The notes under the pieces are model-generated. The model was not told the DNA's origin. It made no database searches and saw nothing but the letters and a program-made list of their open reading frames with translations. Position numbers and translations under genes: made by a program. DNA of 64,000 bases from Miltoncostaea sp963770865 (GTDB taxonomy: Bacteria > Actinomycetota > Thermoleophilia > Miltoncostaeales > Miltoncostaeaceae): positions 30,463 to 94,462 of the forward strand of contig CAVYRD010000017.1 in assembly GCA_963770865.1 (NCBI GenBank), given 5' to 3'. Shown here piece by piece: positions 25,581 to 34,557 of this stretch; position 1 is the stretch's first letter, and every line of letters starts with the position of its first letter.

Positions 25581-27607
25581 TGAGCCCCGCCGTGCCCCTC
25601 GACGCCGTGACCGACCGGGCCGTCGCGGGGGAGGAGATCGCCCTCGGGGCCCTCTCGGAGCTGGTGCGCTGGATCGAGGCCTGCGAGGCGGCCGGGGTGG
25701 AGCCGCCGGAGGCCCACGAGGCGATCGAGGAGTTGCTGGCCGGGCTCCGCGAGACCTGGCCGGGCCTCGGCGCCGGCGACCGCGCCCTGCTGGGGCGCCT
25801 TGTGACCGGGCTCGTCGCGCGCCGCCCGCCGGCCGGCGGGGGCGACGTCGCGCCGGCCGGCGAGAGCCTGCCCGAGGCCCTGGCGCGCCTGGGCGTGCGG
25901 CGCCTGCGCCCGGGGCAGGACCGCGCCGTCGCCGCCGGGCTCTGCGGGCGCGACGCCCTCGTGGTGATGGCCACCGGCTCGGGCAAGTCGCTCTGCTACC
26001 AGGCGCCCGCGGCCGTGCTGTCGGGCCTCACGGTGGTCGTCTCGCCGCTCATCGCGCTGATGACCGACCAGCTCGCGCACCTCCTGCGCGCCGGCGTGCC
26101 GGCCGCGGCGCTCCACTCGGGGCTGTCCGAGGAGGAGGCGCGGGACGCCCTCGCCCGGGCGAGGGCCGGCGAGCTGCGACTGCTCTACGTCGCGCCCGAG
26201 CGCTTCGGCTCGGCGGCGTTCCGCTCGGCCATGGCCGCCGCGCGCGTGGGGCTGCTGGTGATCGACGAGGCCCACTGCGTCTCGGAGTGGGGCCACGAGT
26301 TCCGGCCGGACTACCGGCGCGTCGGCCGCTTCCGCGAGGGCCTGCGGCCGCGCGCGACGATGGCGCTGACCGCCACGGCGACGGCGCGCGTGCGGCAGGA
26401 CATCGTCCGCAGCCTCGGCCTCGACCAGCCGGTCGAGGTGACCGGCGGCTTCGATCGCCCCAACCTCACGTTCGACGCGCTGTGGGTGGAGGGCAAGGGC
26501 TCGGTGGCGCGCAAGCGCGCCGCGATGCTCGCCGCGATCCGGGGGGCGGGCGGCGGCAAGGCGATCGTCTACTGCGGCACGCGCCGCGCGGCCGAGGAGA
26601 CGGCCGCGGCCGTCTCCGCCGCGGGCCACAGCGCGGTGGCCTACCACGCCGGGCGCGACGACCGCACCGAGGCCCAGGAGGCGTTCTCGTCCGGGCGCGC
26701 CCAGGTGGTCGCGGCGACCAACGCCTTCGGGATGGGCGTCAACGTTCCGGACGTCCGCCTGGTGGTGCACACGGCGCTGCCCGACTCGCTGGAGCAGCTC
26801 TACCAGGAGGCCGGCCGCGCCGGCCGCGACGGCGAGCCCTCGCGCCACGTGATCGTGGCCGGCCCGGCCGACGAGGCCGCCATCCGACGCCGCATCACCC
26901 ACGCGCGCATCGACGCCCGCGAGGTCGAGGCGCTCCTCGGCCGGCTCGCCGCCCGCGCCGACGAGGACGGCATGTTCCACATGGACCGCCGCGAGGTCGA
27001 CGACGAGACGGCCTTCCGCCTCGCGATCGCCGAGCGGGTCGGGGCGCTGCAGGTGGAGGGCGCGCCCGGCGGCGGGCGCGGCGGCCGCCTGCTCACGGAC
27101 CGCCTCTCGCCCGACCAGCGCGAGGACCTCGAGGGCCAGGTGCAGGCCGAGCTGCGCCGGCGCTACCGCAGCCTCGACCAGGCCGTGGCCTACGTGCGCT
27201 CGGACGACTGCCGCCGCCAGGCCTTCCTGTCGCACTTCGGCGACCCGGCCGACCCCGCGCCGGAGGAGCGCTGCTGCAGCGCCTGCGCGCCGCCCGAGGA
27301 CCTCGCGCCCGCGATGCGCGACGACCCGGCCGCCGCCCGCGCGTCGGCGCCCGAGCCCGCCGAGGCGCTCAGCGCCGGCGAGCGCGTGGTCTACGATGCG
27401 CTGCGCGCCTGGCGCGGCGGCGTGGCGAAGGAGCTGGGCTGGCCGGCCTTCCGGGTGGCGTCCAACCGCACGCTGGCGGGCATCGCCCGGGCCGCGCCGG
27501 CCGACGACGACGCGCTGGCGCGGGTCCACGGCGTGGGCCCATGGCTCATGGAGACCCACGCTCCGCGCATCCTGGCGATCGTGGCCGAGGCGGGGGGCGG
27601 GGGATGA
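25580..27607 (+). CDS. recQ: ATP-dependent DNA helicase RecQ
   Basis: 675 residues from GTG 25580. A ~90-residue N-terminal extension precedes the Q-motif-like RLRPGQDRAV. Helicase motifs: MATGSGKSLCYQAPA (I), VVSPLIALMTDQ (Ia), IDEAHCVSEWGHEFRPDYR (II), ALTATAT (III), ATNAFGMGVNVPDVR (V) and QLYQEAGRAGRDGEP (VI). A zinc-type Cys cluster is present (DDCRRQ and ERCCSACAP). The last 80 residues form an HRDC domain (LARVHGVGPWLMETHAPRIL). It unwinds recombination intermediates. Its stop overlaps the next ATG. Confidence 0.93.
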   Translation: MSPAVPLDAVTDRAVAGEEIALGALSELVRWIEACEAAGVEPPEAHEAIEELLAGLRETWPGLGAGDRALLGRLVTGLVARRPPAGGGDVAPAGESLPEALARLGVRRLRPGQDRAVAAGLCGRDALVVMATGSGKSLCYQAPAAVLSGLTVVVSPLIALMTDQLAHLLRAGVPAAALHSGLSEEEARDALARARAGELRLLYVAPERFGSAAFRSAMAAARVGLLVIDEAHCVSEWGHEFRPDYRRVGRFREGLRPRATMALTATATARVRQDIVRSLGLDQPVEVTGGFDRPNLTFDALWVEGKGSVARKRAAMLAAIRGAGGGKAIVYCGTRRAAEETAAAVSAAGHSAVAYHAGRDDRTEAQEAFSSGRAQVVAATNAFGMGVNVPDVRLVVHTALPDSLEQLYQEAGRAGRDGEPSRHVIVAGPADEAAIRRRITHARIDAREVEALLGRLAARADEDGMFHMDRREVDDETAFRLAIAERVGALQVEGAPGGGRGGRLLTDRLSPDQREDLEGQVQAELRRRYRSLDQAVAYVRSDDCRRQAFLSHFGDPADPAPEERCCSACAPPEDLAPAMRDDPAAARASAPEPAEALSAGERVVYDALRAWRGGVAKELGWPAFRVASNRTLAGIARAAPADDDALARVHGVGPWLMETHAPRILAIVAEAGGGG

Positions 27608-27987
27608 CCGAGGCGGCGAGCACGGTCAACCGGATGTGCCAGTTCGTCTTCCCGGGCGACACGAACCACCTCGGTACGCTCTACGGCGGCACGCTGATGG
27701 CGTGGATGGACTCGGCCGCCGCCGTGGCGGCGGTGCGGCGAGCGGGGTCGGCCGCAGTGGTGACGGTGTCGGTCGACGGGCTGACGTTCCGGGTGGCGAT
27801 CCACCAGGGCGAGCTGGTCGAGCTCGTGTCGGTGGTCGAATCGGTCGGGCGCACCAGCATGAAGGTACGCGTGGAGGCCCACCGCGAGGATCCGGCCACG
27901 CACGAGCGCCAGCTCTGCACCGCGGGGACGTTCACGATGGTGGCGGTGGACGCGACCGGCGCCCCGACGCCGGTGCGCGAGGCCTAG
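27604..27987 (+). CDS. Acyl-CoA thioesterase, YciA-like hotdog fold
   Basis: 127 residues, one hotdog domain. FPGDTNHLGTLYGGTLMAWM is the conserved start of the BFIT/YciA group, with the Asn and the Gly-rich turn before the long central helix (DSAAAVAAVRR). TSMKVRVEAHRED is the matching edge strand. It hydrolyses acyl-CoA; chain length preference is unknown. Translation is coupled to recQ (ATGA). It ends tail-to-tail with the TetR gene, overlapping by 4 bp. Confidence 0.85.
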   Translation: MTEAASTVNRMCQFVFPGDTNHLGTLYGGTLMAWMDSAAAVAAVRRAGSAAVVTVSVDGLTFRVAIHQGELVELVSVVESVGRTSMKVRVEAHREDPATHERQLCTAGTFTMVAVDATGAPTPVREA

Positions 27988-28592
27988 CGGGGGCTCCCGC
28001 CGAGGCCCCGCAGGGTGGCGTCGGCGACCCGCTCCGCCCAGGCGTCGTCGAAGGGCTGCCCGGCGAGGTAGCGCGCGTAGTAGGCGCCGACGGCCGTCTC
28101 GATGGCGGTCTCGACGTCCGCGTCGGGCGGCAGCTCGCCGCGCGCGACCGCGGCCTGCATCGCCCCGCGGAGGATCGCCCGGCCGGGCTCGAGGCTGCGC
28201 GTGCGCAGGCCGGCGATCAGGTCGGGCAGGCTCTCCTCCTCGGCCAGGCAGACCCCGATCACGGACATGCCGAGGCGCGCGAAGGTCTCCTGCAGGTGGC
28301 GCAGCTGCGCGACCAGGTCGGCGCGCAGGTCGCCGGTCGGCGCGGGAGCCTGCTCGAGGCGCACCCGCTCGTGCGCGGCGACCACCAGCTCGGCCTTGCC
28401 GGAGTAGCGCAGGTAGAGGGTCGGCTTGCTGACGCCCGCGGCCGCGGCGACGCCCTCCATCGTGAGCCGCGCGTAGCCCACCTCGCGCATCAGCGCGACG
28501 GCCGCGTCGAGGATCGCGTCGTCGTGGACGGCGGAGCGCGGGCGGCCGCGCCCGCGCGCGGCGGTGGTCTCGGCGGGGCTCATGCGGGGCAT
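27984..28592 (-). CDS. TetR-family transcriptional regulator
   Basis: 202 residues from ATG 28592; another ATG three codons in is possible. The DNA-binding domain reads ILDAAVALMREVGYARLTME and GVAAAAGVSKPTLYLRYSGK, standard TetR helices 1-4. The C-terminal ligand domain has ~150 helical residues. It diverges from a DHA2 exporter with 80 bp between starts that contains a palindrome, so it most likely represses that exporter until a drug or metabolite binds. Confidence 0.92.
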   Translation of the reverse strand: MPRMSPAETTAARGRGRPRSAVHDDAILDAAVALMREVGYARLTMEGVAAAAGVSKPTLYLRYSGKAELVVAAHERVRLEQAPAPTGDLRADLVAQLRHLQETFARLGMSVIGVCLAEEESLPDLIAGLRTRSLEPGRAILRGAMQAAVARGELPPDADVETAIETAVGAYYARYLAGQPFDDAWAERVADATLRGLGGSPR

Positions 28593-28622
28593 CGTGAGGG
28601 CGGTTGCTCCATCGTGACGATC

Positions 28623-28642
28623 TTTACTATACGTTGCGTAAA
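28623..28642. promoter_or_regulatory. Candidate TetR operator
   Basis: TTTAC at 28623-28627 and GTAAA at 28638-28642 form outer arms around a central ACGT (28631-28634); 14 of 20 positions are self-complementary. The site lies in the shared promoter region of the TetR gene and the divergent exporter, in an AT-rich patch that is rare in this window. Position and symmetry suit TetR binding; no binding data. Confidence 0.55.
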
Positions 28643-28672
28643 CGTGACCGCGCACGAACCGAGGAGAACCGC

Positions 28673-30127
28673 GTGAGCAGCGCCGTCCCCGCCGTCTCCG
28701 CCCGCCGCCGGCCCGGGCTGGTCCTGCTGGCGCTGGCCGTCGCCGCGTCGAGCTTCGCGCTGATGCAGGCGGTCATCGTGCCGGCGCTGCCGATCGTGCA
28801 GCGCGACCTCGGCACCAGCACGGAGTGGGCGGCCTGGACGATCAGCATCTACCTGCTCAGCGCGTCGGTGGCGACGCCCCTTCTCGGGCGCCTCGGCGAC
28901 CAGTTCGGCAAGGACCGGATGCTGCTCGTGACGCTCGCGATCTTCACGATCGGCTCGGTCGCCTCGATCTTCGCCTGGAGCATCTCCTCGCTGATCGTCT
29001 TCCGCGCGATCCAGGGCATCGGCGGCGCCGTCTACCCGCTCTGCTTCTCGATCATTCGCGACGAGACCCCGCCCCAGCGGATGGGCGTCGCGATGGGGCT
29101 CATCTCGTCCATGCTCGGCGTCGGCGGCGGGCTCGGCCTGGTGATGAGCGGCGTCATCGTGGACCACGCGTCGTGGCGCTGGCTGTTCGTCGTCGGCGCG
29201 CTGTTCGGCGTGCTTGGCATGGGCCTGGTGCGCAGCTTCGTGCCGCCCTCCCCGCACCGCAGCCCGGCGACCCTCGACATCCCGGGCGCGCTCCTGCTCT
29301 CGGCCGGCCTCATCTGCATCCTGGTCGGCCTCACGGAGGGGCACTCCTGGGGCTGGGACTCCGCGCGCCTTCTCGGCGTGGTCGGCGCGGGGCTGGCGAT
29401 CCTGGTCGTCTGGGGCGTGGTCGAGGCCCGCACGCGCCAGCCCATGGTGGACATGCGGATGCTCTCGCGCCGGCCGGTGCTCTTCACCAACCTCGCGGCG
29501 CTCTTCTGCGGCTTCACGATGTACGCCATCTTCACCGTGCTGCCGCTCTTCTCCCAGATGCCGAGCGGCCTGCCCGCCGGGGCGGCGTCGCTCGTGACCT
29601 ACGGCTTCGGCGCGTCGGTCACCGTCTCGGCCCTCTACCTCCTGCCGGGCGCGTTGGTGATGCTCCCGGCCGGGCCCTTCGGCGGCGTCCTCGGGCGCTG
29701 GGTGGGCTTCCGCATGGCGCTCGCCATCGGCCTGCTGGTGACGGCGACGGGCTCGGCCCTCCTCGCCGCCTTCCACGCCGAGCCGTGGCAGCTGATGCTC
29801 GGATACGCGATCGGCGCGGGCGGCGTGGCCATCGCCTTCGGCGCGATGCCCAAGCTGATCGCCGACGCGGTGTCGCCGACGGAGACCGGCATCGCCACCG
29901 GCATGAACACCGTCGTGCGGACCGTCGGCAGCGTGATCGGCAGCCAGGTGGCGGTGACGCTCCTGGCCAGCGACACGATCGGGCGCACGTCGATCCCCGC
30001 GGAGTCGGGCTTCACCACATCGCTGTGGCTCGGCGCCGGCGCGGCCCTGATCGCGGCGTTGCTCGCCCTCGGCATCTCCTCGCGCCGACGGGTCGCGCAG
30101 GAGGCCGTCGCCACCTCGCCGGGCTGA
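28673..30127 (+). CDS. DHA2-type MFS drug exporter
   Basis: 484 residues from GTG 28673 with GAGGAG about 8 bp upstream. About 14 membrane helices are visible. MFS landmarks are GRLGDQFGKDRML (motif A), IVFRAIQGIGGAVYPL and GVGGGLGLVMSGVIVDHASW (motif C), and PIVQRDLGTSTEWAAW near the first loop. It is an EmrB/QacA-like proton antiporter of the inner membrane. Regulation by the divergent TetR protein is likely. Substrate unknown. Confidence 0.92.
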   Translation: MSSAVPAVSARRRPGLVLLALAVAASSFALMQAVIVPALPIVQRDLGTSTEWAAWTISIYLLSASVATPLLGRLGDQFGKDRMLLVTLAIFTIGSVASIFAWSISSLIVFRAIQGIGGAVYPLCFSIIRDETPPQRMGVAMGLISSMLGVGGGLGLVMSGVIVDHASWRWLFVVGALFGVLGMGLVRSFVPPSPHRSPATLDIPGALLLSAGLICILVGLTEGHSWGWDSARLLGVVGAGLAILVVWGVVEARTRQPMVDMRMLSRRPVLFTNLAALFCGFTMYAIFTVLPLFSQMPSGLPAGAASLVTYGFGASVTVSALYLLPGALVMLPAGPFGGVLGRWVGFRMALAIGLLVTATGSALLAAFHAEPWQLMLGYAIGAGGVAIAFGAMPKLIADAVSPTETGIATGMNTVVRTVGSVIGSQVAVTLLASDTIGRTSIPAESGFTTSLWLGAGAALIAALLALGISSRRRVAQEAVATSPG

Positions 30128-30134
30128 GCCCGGC
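30118..30134 (+). terminator. Hairpin around the exporter stop codon
   Basis: GCCGGGC (30118-30124) and GCCCGGC (30128-30134) are perfect 7-bp arms whose 3-nt loop is the TGA stop codon. It is followed by a pyrimidine-rich run. It probably ends transcription between the convergent exporter and MMPL genes. Confidence 0.5.
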
Positions 30135-30163
30135 GGGCGGCGACGGCCTCCTGCCCCCTTCTC

Positions 30164-32377
30164 CTACTCCGACTCGAACGCGGGGGTCGCGCGCGGCCCG
30201 GGCTGCTGCGCGCGGTCGGGGACCGGGTCGAGCTCGAGCGGCACCGAGCCGCGCGTCTCCACCGGGGGCATGCTCGGCTCGACGCGCAGGATGCGGGCGG
30301 CCCACACCGGCATCCACCAGTTCCACCGCCCGAGCACCGACACGAAGGCCGGCAGCAGCATGCTGCGGACGATCGTCGCGTCGAGGACGATGCCGATCGC
30401 GAGCGCCGTGGCGAACACCTTGATGTCGGTGCCCGGCGACGCGGCCAGCGCGATGAAGGCGAGGAACAGGATCAGCGATCCGGCGGTCACGAGGCGCCCG
30501 GTGCGGGCGAGCCCGGCCACCACGGCGCGGTCGGTGGATCCGTCGCGGTCGTATTCCTCGCGCATCCGGCTGAGGATGAAGACCTCGTAGTCCATCGAGA
30601 GGCCGTAGAGGAACGCGAACACCATCAGGGGGATCCACACGATCAGCGTGCCGGTGGGCTCGATGTCGAACACCGCCCCCGAGCCGTGGCCCTCCTGCCA
30701 GAAGATGACCATGAAGCCCCAGACGGCGCCGATCGAGATGATGTTGAAGACGATCGCCTTGAGGGGAAGCAGCAGGGAGCGGAACACCCGCGCGAGCAGG
30801 ATGTAGGTGATCACGGCGATGACGAGGATCACCCAGATGAAGTTGCCGTAGACGGCCTCGTTGAAGTCGGCGCTGCCGGGGACGGCCCCGCCGACGAGCA
30901 CGTCGCCGGGCAGGGGCTTCGCCGCGTCGCGCACGGCGGCCACGTTGCCGGAGTCGTTCTCGTTGATCGGGAACGCGTTGACCACCGCGGTGTCGCCGCG
31001 GCGCCACTGGTCGTTCGACGGCGCGACCGCCCCGCGCACGCCCTCGACGCTCGCCACGATGGCGGCCGTCTTGTCCGGATCGCCCTTCACCACGGCGATG
31101 TCGTACGGGGAGAGGACCCCGGCGCCGATGCCGGACGAGGTGAGCTGGTCGAGGCCCTCGCGGGCCTGCCCGGCGGACGACAGGGCGTCGGCGCGCGGCG
31201 TGCCGGTCGAGAAGTTGAGGACCGGGACGAAGAGCGCGGCCAGGATCGCCAGGGCGATGCCGCCGATCAGCCAGCGGTGCCGGACGATCAGGCGGCCCCA
31301 GGGGACCCAGCCCTCGCCGTGGCTGGCGGTGCGCCGTCCCACGCCCACGCGGTCGAGCCAGGGGCCGATCGTGGCGAGGATCACCGGCAGGATCGTGACG
31401 GCGACGAGGACGCTGACCAGCGGGATCAGCAGCCCTCCGTAGCCGATGCTGCGCAGGAACGGCACCGGCAGCACGATCAGCGCCAGGAGCCCGATGGCCA
31501 CGGCGATGCCGCTGAAGAGCACGGCCCGTCCGGCGTGCTCCATCGCGTACTGGGTCGCCTCCGTCTTGTCCCGGCCGTCGGCGATCTCCTCGCGCCAGCG
31601 CATGACGATGAGCAGCGAGTAGTCGATCGCGACGCCCAGCCCGATCAGGGCGATCAGGAACTGGACGACCACCGAGACGTCGGTGGCCTCGGCGAGCGGC
31701 CAGAGGACGAGGAACGTCGTCGGGATCGCGAGCGCGGCCATGAGCAGCGGCACGAACGCCATCAGCGAGCCGAAGACGAAGCCCAGTACGATGAGGGCGC
31801 CGAGGCCTCCGAGGAGGGTCTCCGCCAGCACGCTCGGACCGTTGCTCTCGTCGCTCGTCGAGATCAGCGAGTCGAGGCCGGTGATGCGGAACTGGGCGCC
31901 CGCGACCGTCGTGTCCGCCGCGGCCGCCTTGGCGGCCTTCAGCGCGTCGCCCGCGGGGTCGAACGCGACGTCGGAGGGCGGGTACCAGATGACGCCGAAC
32001 GTGGTGCGCCCGTCCTTGGAGACGAACACACGGTCGCCGGTCGTGGCGAAGTTCGCCGAGCGCGAGCCCGGGATCGCCTTCTCGATGTCCAGGAACGCCC
32101 CGGCCAGGGCGCGCCGCACGCCGGGCGTGTCGACCGTCGTGCCCTCGGGCAGCTGGACCACCGGCACGATCGGGCCGTTCACGCGCGGCCCGCCGTTGCC
32201 GTACTCCTTGTAGATGATGTCGGCGGCCTTCGAGCTCTCCCGGCCGGGCAGCGAGAACTCGGTCGAGAGCGCATCGACGGCGGGTTGGATCGCGCCGAAG
32301 GCCGCGATCGCGAGCACGATCCAGCCGACGACGACGGTGCGTTTGTGGGCCAGGACCCACCGTGTGAGGGACGTCAT
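30164..32377 (-). CDS. MMPL/RND-family transporter
   Basis: 737 residues from ATG 32377 with GGAGG 4-5 bp upstream. Twelve membrane helices fall in two repeats, each with a large outer loop after helix 1. Key segments are FLIALIGLGVAIDYSLLIVM and FAFLYGLSMDYEVFILSRMR, the paired helix-4 motifs carrying the proton-relay Asp-Tyr of MmpL proteins. Such proteins export lipids or drugs. It diverges from a helicase gene; the 141-bp space has a 12-bp palindrome. Confidence 0.92.
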   Translation of the reverse strand: MTSLTRWVLAHKRTVVVGWIVLAIAAFGAIQPAVDALSTEFSLPGRESSKAADIIYKEYGNGGPRVNGPIVPVVQLPEGTTVDTPGVRRALAGAFLDIEKAIPGSRSANFATTGDRVFVSKDGRTTFGVIWYPPSDVAFDPAGDALKAAKAAAADTTVAGAQFRITGLDSLISTSDESNGPSVLAETLLGGLGALIVLGFVFGSLMAFVPLLMAALAIPTTFLVLWPLAEATDVSVVVQFLIALIGLGVAIDYSLLIVMRWREEIADGRDKTEATQYAMEHAGRAVLFSGIAVAIGLLALIVLPVPFLRSIGYGGLLIPLVSVLVAVTILPVILATIGPWLDRVGVGRRTASHGEGWVPWGRLIVRHRWLIGGIALAILAALFVPVLNFSTGTPRADALSSAGQAREGLDQLTSSGIGAGVLSPYDIAVVKGDPDKTAAIVASVEGVRGAVAPSNDQWRRGDTAVVNAFPINENDSGNVAAVRDAAKPLPGDVLVGGAVPGSADFNEAVYGNFIWVILVIAVITYILLARVFRSLLLPLKAIVFNIISIGAVWGFMVIFWQEGHGSGAVFDIEPTGTLIVWIPLMVFAFLYGLSMDYEVFILSRMREEYDRDGSTDRAVVAGLARTGRLVTAGSLILFLAFIALAASPGTDIKVFATALAIGIVLDATIVRSMLLPAFVSVLGRWNWWMPVWAARILRVEPSMPPVETRGSVPLELDPVPDRAQQPGPRATPAFESE

Positions 32378-32391
32378 CGATCCTCCAGGCG

Positions 32392-32403
32392 ATGCGTACG
32401 CAT
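32392..32403. promoter_or_regulatory. 12-bp perfect palindrome upstream of the MMPL gene
   Basis: ATGCGTACGCAT lies 15 bp upstream of the transporter start in the divergent intergenic region. Short perfect palindromes here often bind TetR-like repressors. No regulator gene adjoins it, so the binder would be encoded elsewhere. Could be chance. Confidence 0.35.
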
Positions 32404-32518
32404 GTTCGTAAGCCGGGCACGCTATCTCAGGAACCGGTCGTCGCGAAACCCCACCATGAAACCTACCGGGCACGTGTCCTCCGACCGTCCGCGGTCACGG
32501 CTATGGTGGCCGACTCGG

Positions 32519-34159
32519 ATGGCACGATCGATCAGACTCCGCCGCTGGCAGCGGGCCGCGCTGGAGGCGTTCGGCGACCGGCGCGGTGACGACTTCCTCG
32601 CGGTCGCGACGCCCGGCGCGGGGAAGACCACCTTCGCGCTCGCCGCCGCGCGCCAGCACCTGGGCGAGCACCCGCGACGCCGGCTGATCGTGGTCGCGCC
32701 GACCCAGCACCTGAAGGCCCAGTGGGCCGACGCGGCCGAGGCGCTCGACCTGCACCTGGAGCCCGCCTGGTCGGCCGCCGACGGCCGGCTGCCCGCCGAC
32801 GTCCACGGCATGGTCACCACCTACCAGCAGGTCGCCGCCAGCGCGGCGGCCCTCGCGCCGCTGGCCCGCGACGCGTTCGTGGTGCTGGACGAGGCCCACC
32901 ACTCCGGTGAGGAGCGCGCGTGGGGCGACGGCGTGCGCGAGGCATTCGCCGGCTCGGCCGTCCGGCTGAGCCTCTCCGGCACGCCCTTTCGCTCGGACAC
33001 CCGCGCGATCCCCTTCGTCCGCTACGACGACGACGGCCTCGCGCAGGCCGACGTCGAGTACGGCTACGGCGACGCCCTCCAGGACGGCGGCGTCGTGCGG
33101 CCGGTCCGCTTTCCGCGCACCGACGGCGAGATGGAGTGGGTGGCGGCCGACGGCACCTACGCCGCCGCGTCGTTCCAGGACGCGCTCGACCCGGTCGCCT
33201 CGTCCCAGCGCCTGCGCACCGCCCTGTCGGTGGAGGGCGAGTGGCTGCCGGACGTGCTCGCCCGCGCGCACGAGCGCCTGCTGGACGTGCGCCGCAGCCA
33301 TCCGGCCGCGGGCGGGATGGTCATCGCCATCGACCAGGATCACGCCCGCGGCATCGCGATGCTGCTGCGCCGCCGCATCGGCGTGGACGCGGAGGTCGTC
33401 GTGTCCGAGGACGCGGGCGCCTCCGACCGCATCGCGGCGTTCGCCCGGAGCACCCGCCCGTGGATCGTCGCCGTCCGGATGTTGTCGGAGGGCGTGGACA
33501 TCCCCCGCCTGCGGGTCGGCGTGTTCGCGACGACCACTACCACCGAGCTCTTCTTCCGCCAGGCCGTCGGGCGGCTCGTGCGCTGGACGCGCGGCCTCGG
33601 CCCGCAGCCGAGCCACATGTTCATCCCGGACGAGCCCCGCCTGCGCGCCCACGCCCTCGCGATCGCCGAGCAGCGGCGCCACAACCTGCGCCGCGACGCC
33701 GACGGACGCCCGGTGGAGGACGAGGACCCGGTCGAGCCGATCGAGCCCCCCGGGGCGCCCGACGACCAGCTCTCCCTGTTCGCCGCCATCTCGGCCGTGG
33801 CGGTCGGGACGGCGGCCGACCACGCGGCCGACGGCGCGGCGCCCGCGCTCCACCTGGTCGCCGACGCAGCCGACGAGGACCTGTTCCTGGAGCTGGCGCC
33901 GGCGCCGCCGCTCGCCGTGCCGCCGCCCGAGCCGGGCGAGGGCGAGGAGGAGGGCCTGCGTCCGCGCGAGCGCCGCCGGCGCCTGCGCGACGCGAACGCG
34001 TCGCTCGTGCGCCACATCTCGCGCATCACCGGCCTCTCGCACTCGCAGGTCAACGCCGAGCTCAACCGGAGGGTCGGCGTCGAGCGGATCGGCGAGGCGA
34101 CCATCGAGCAGCTCCAGCGCCGGCGCGAGCAGGCCGCCCGCTGGCTCGCCGCCGCCTGA
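32519..34159 (+). CDS. Superfamily 2 DEAD/DEAH-box helicase
   Basis: 546 residues from ATG 32519. Motif I is ATPGAGKTTFALAAA, motif II VLDEAHHSG, motif III LSLSGTPFRSD; the second domain has MLSEGVDIPRLRVGV and FRQAVGRLVRW (VI). The RLRRWQRAALEAF start resembles the RAD25/UvsW-type. After about residue 400 an acidic tail (EDEDPVEPIEPPGAPDDQLS) is followed by a basic helix region (RPRERRRRLRDANASLVRHI). Similar single-gene helicases occur in actinobacteria. Precise role unknown. Confidence 0.88.
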   Translation: MARSIRLRRWQRAALEAFGDRRGDDFLAVATPGAGKTTFALAAARQHLGEHPRRRLIVVAPTQHLKAQWADAAEALDLHLEPAWSAADGRLPADVHGMVTTYQQVAASAAALAPLARDAFVVLDEAHHSGEERAWGDGVREAFAGSAVRLSLSGTPFRSDTRAIPFVRYDDDGLAQADVEYGYGDALQDGGVVRPVRFPRTDGEMEWVAADGTYAAASFQDALDPVASSQRLRTALSVEGEWLPDVLARAHERLLDVRRSHPAAGGMVIAIDQDHARGIAMLLRRRIGVDAEVVVSEDAGASDRIAAFARSTRPWIVAVRMLSEGVDIPRLRVGVFATTTTTELFFRQAVGRLVRWTRGLGPQPSHMFIPDEPRLRAHALAIAEQRRHNLRRDADGRPVEDEDPVEPIEPPGAPDDQLSLFAAISAVAVGTAADHAADGAAPALHLVADAADEDLFLELAPAPPLAVPPPEPGEGEEEGLRPRERRRRLRDANASLVRHISRITGLSHSQVNAELNRRVGVERIGEATIEQLQRRREQAARWLAAA

Positions 34160-34187
34160 GCGGGGCCGGCCGGGCGGCCGGCCCCGC
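34160..34187. terminator. Strong bidirectional terminator hairpin
   Basis: Perfect 12-bp arms GCGGGGCCGGCC (34160-34171) and GGCCGGCCCCGC (34176-34187) enclose the 4-nt loop GGGC. It begins at the base after the helicase stop and ends 6 bp before the stop of the convergent copC gene. Confidence 0.75.
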
Positions 34188-34193
34188 CGGGGC

Positions 34194-34557
34194 CTAGCGG
34201 GAGACCCGGAAGGAGTAGCTCACGACCTGCGTGTCGCCGTCGGGCGCCAGCAGGGTGACCTTCGCGGTGTAGCGGCCCTCGGCGTCGCCCCGGGTGGTGA
34301 TGCGCACCTGGGTCGCGTTCTTGGGGTTGAGCCGCACGCGGACGGCGCGGTTCGCGCCGTTGACCGTCAGGGAGCCGCCCTTCACCTTCTGGAGCGCCTC
34401 GCTGAAGTTGAGGACGACGGTGCGCGGGCAGGTGTTTGACGACCGCCCCCTTCTTCGGCCCGCTCGAGACGAGCTCGGTGTGGGCGAGGGCGGGGACCGC
34501 CCCGGCGGCGATCAGGCCGGCCGCGGCCAGGGGGACGAGGGCGCGGCGAACGCGCAT
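34194..34557 (-). CDS. CopC-like copper-resistance domain protein, one apparent frameshift
   Basis: ATG 34557 has GGAGG upstream and a signal peptide (ALVPLAAAGLIAAGAVPALA) followed directly by HTELVSSGPKKGAVV, the CopC start whose first His binds copper. An extra C in a CCC run near 34428 shifts the frame; removing it gives LPRTVVLNFSEALQKVKGGS and then YTAKVTLLAPDGDTQVVSYS, the CopC beta-sandwich. Total about 120 residues, normal for CopC. Probably a periplasmic copper carrier; a sequencing indel is the likely cause of the break. Confidence 0.75.

Noticed and set aside
30686..32518. Long plus-strand extension upstream of the helicase
   Set aside because: It lies antisense to the MMPL gene and shows no motif; the helicase begins naturally at ATG 32519.
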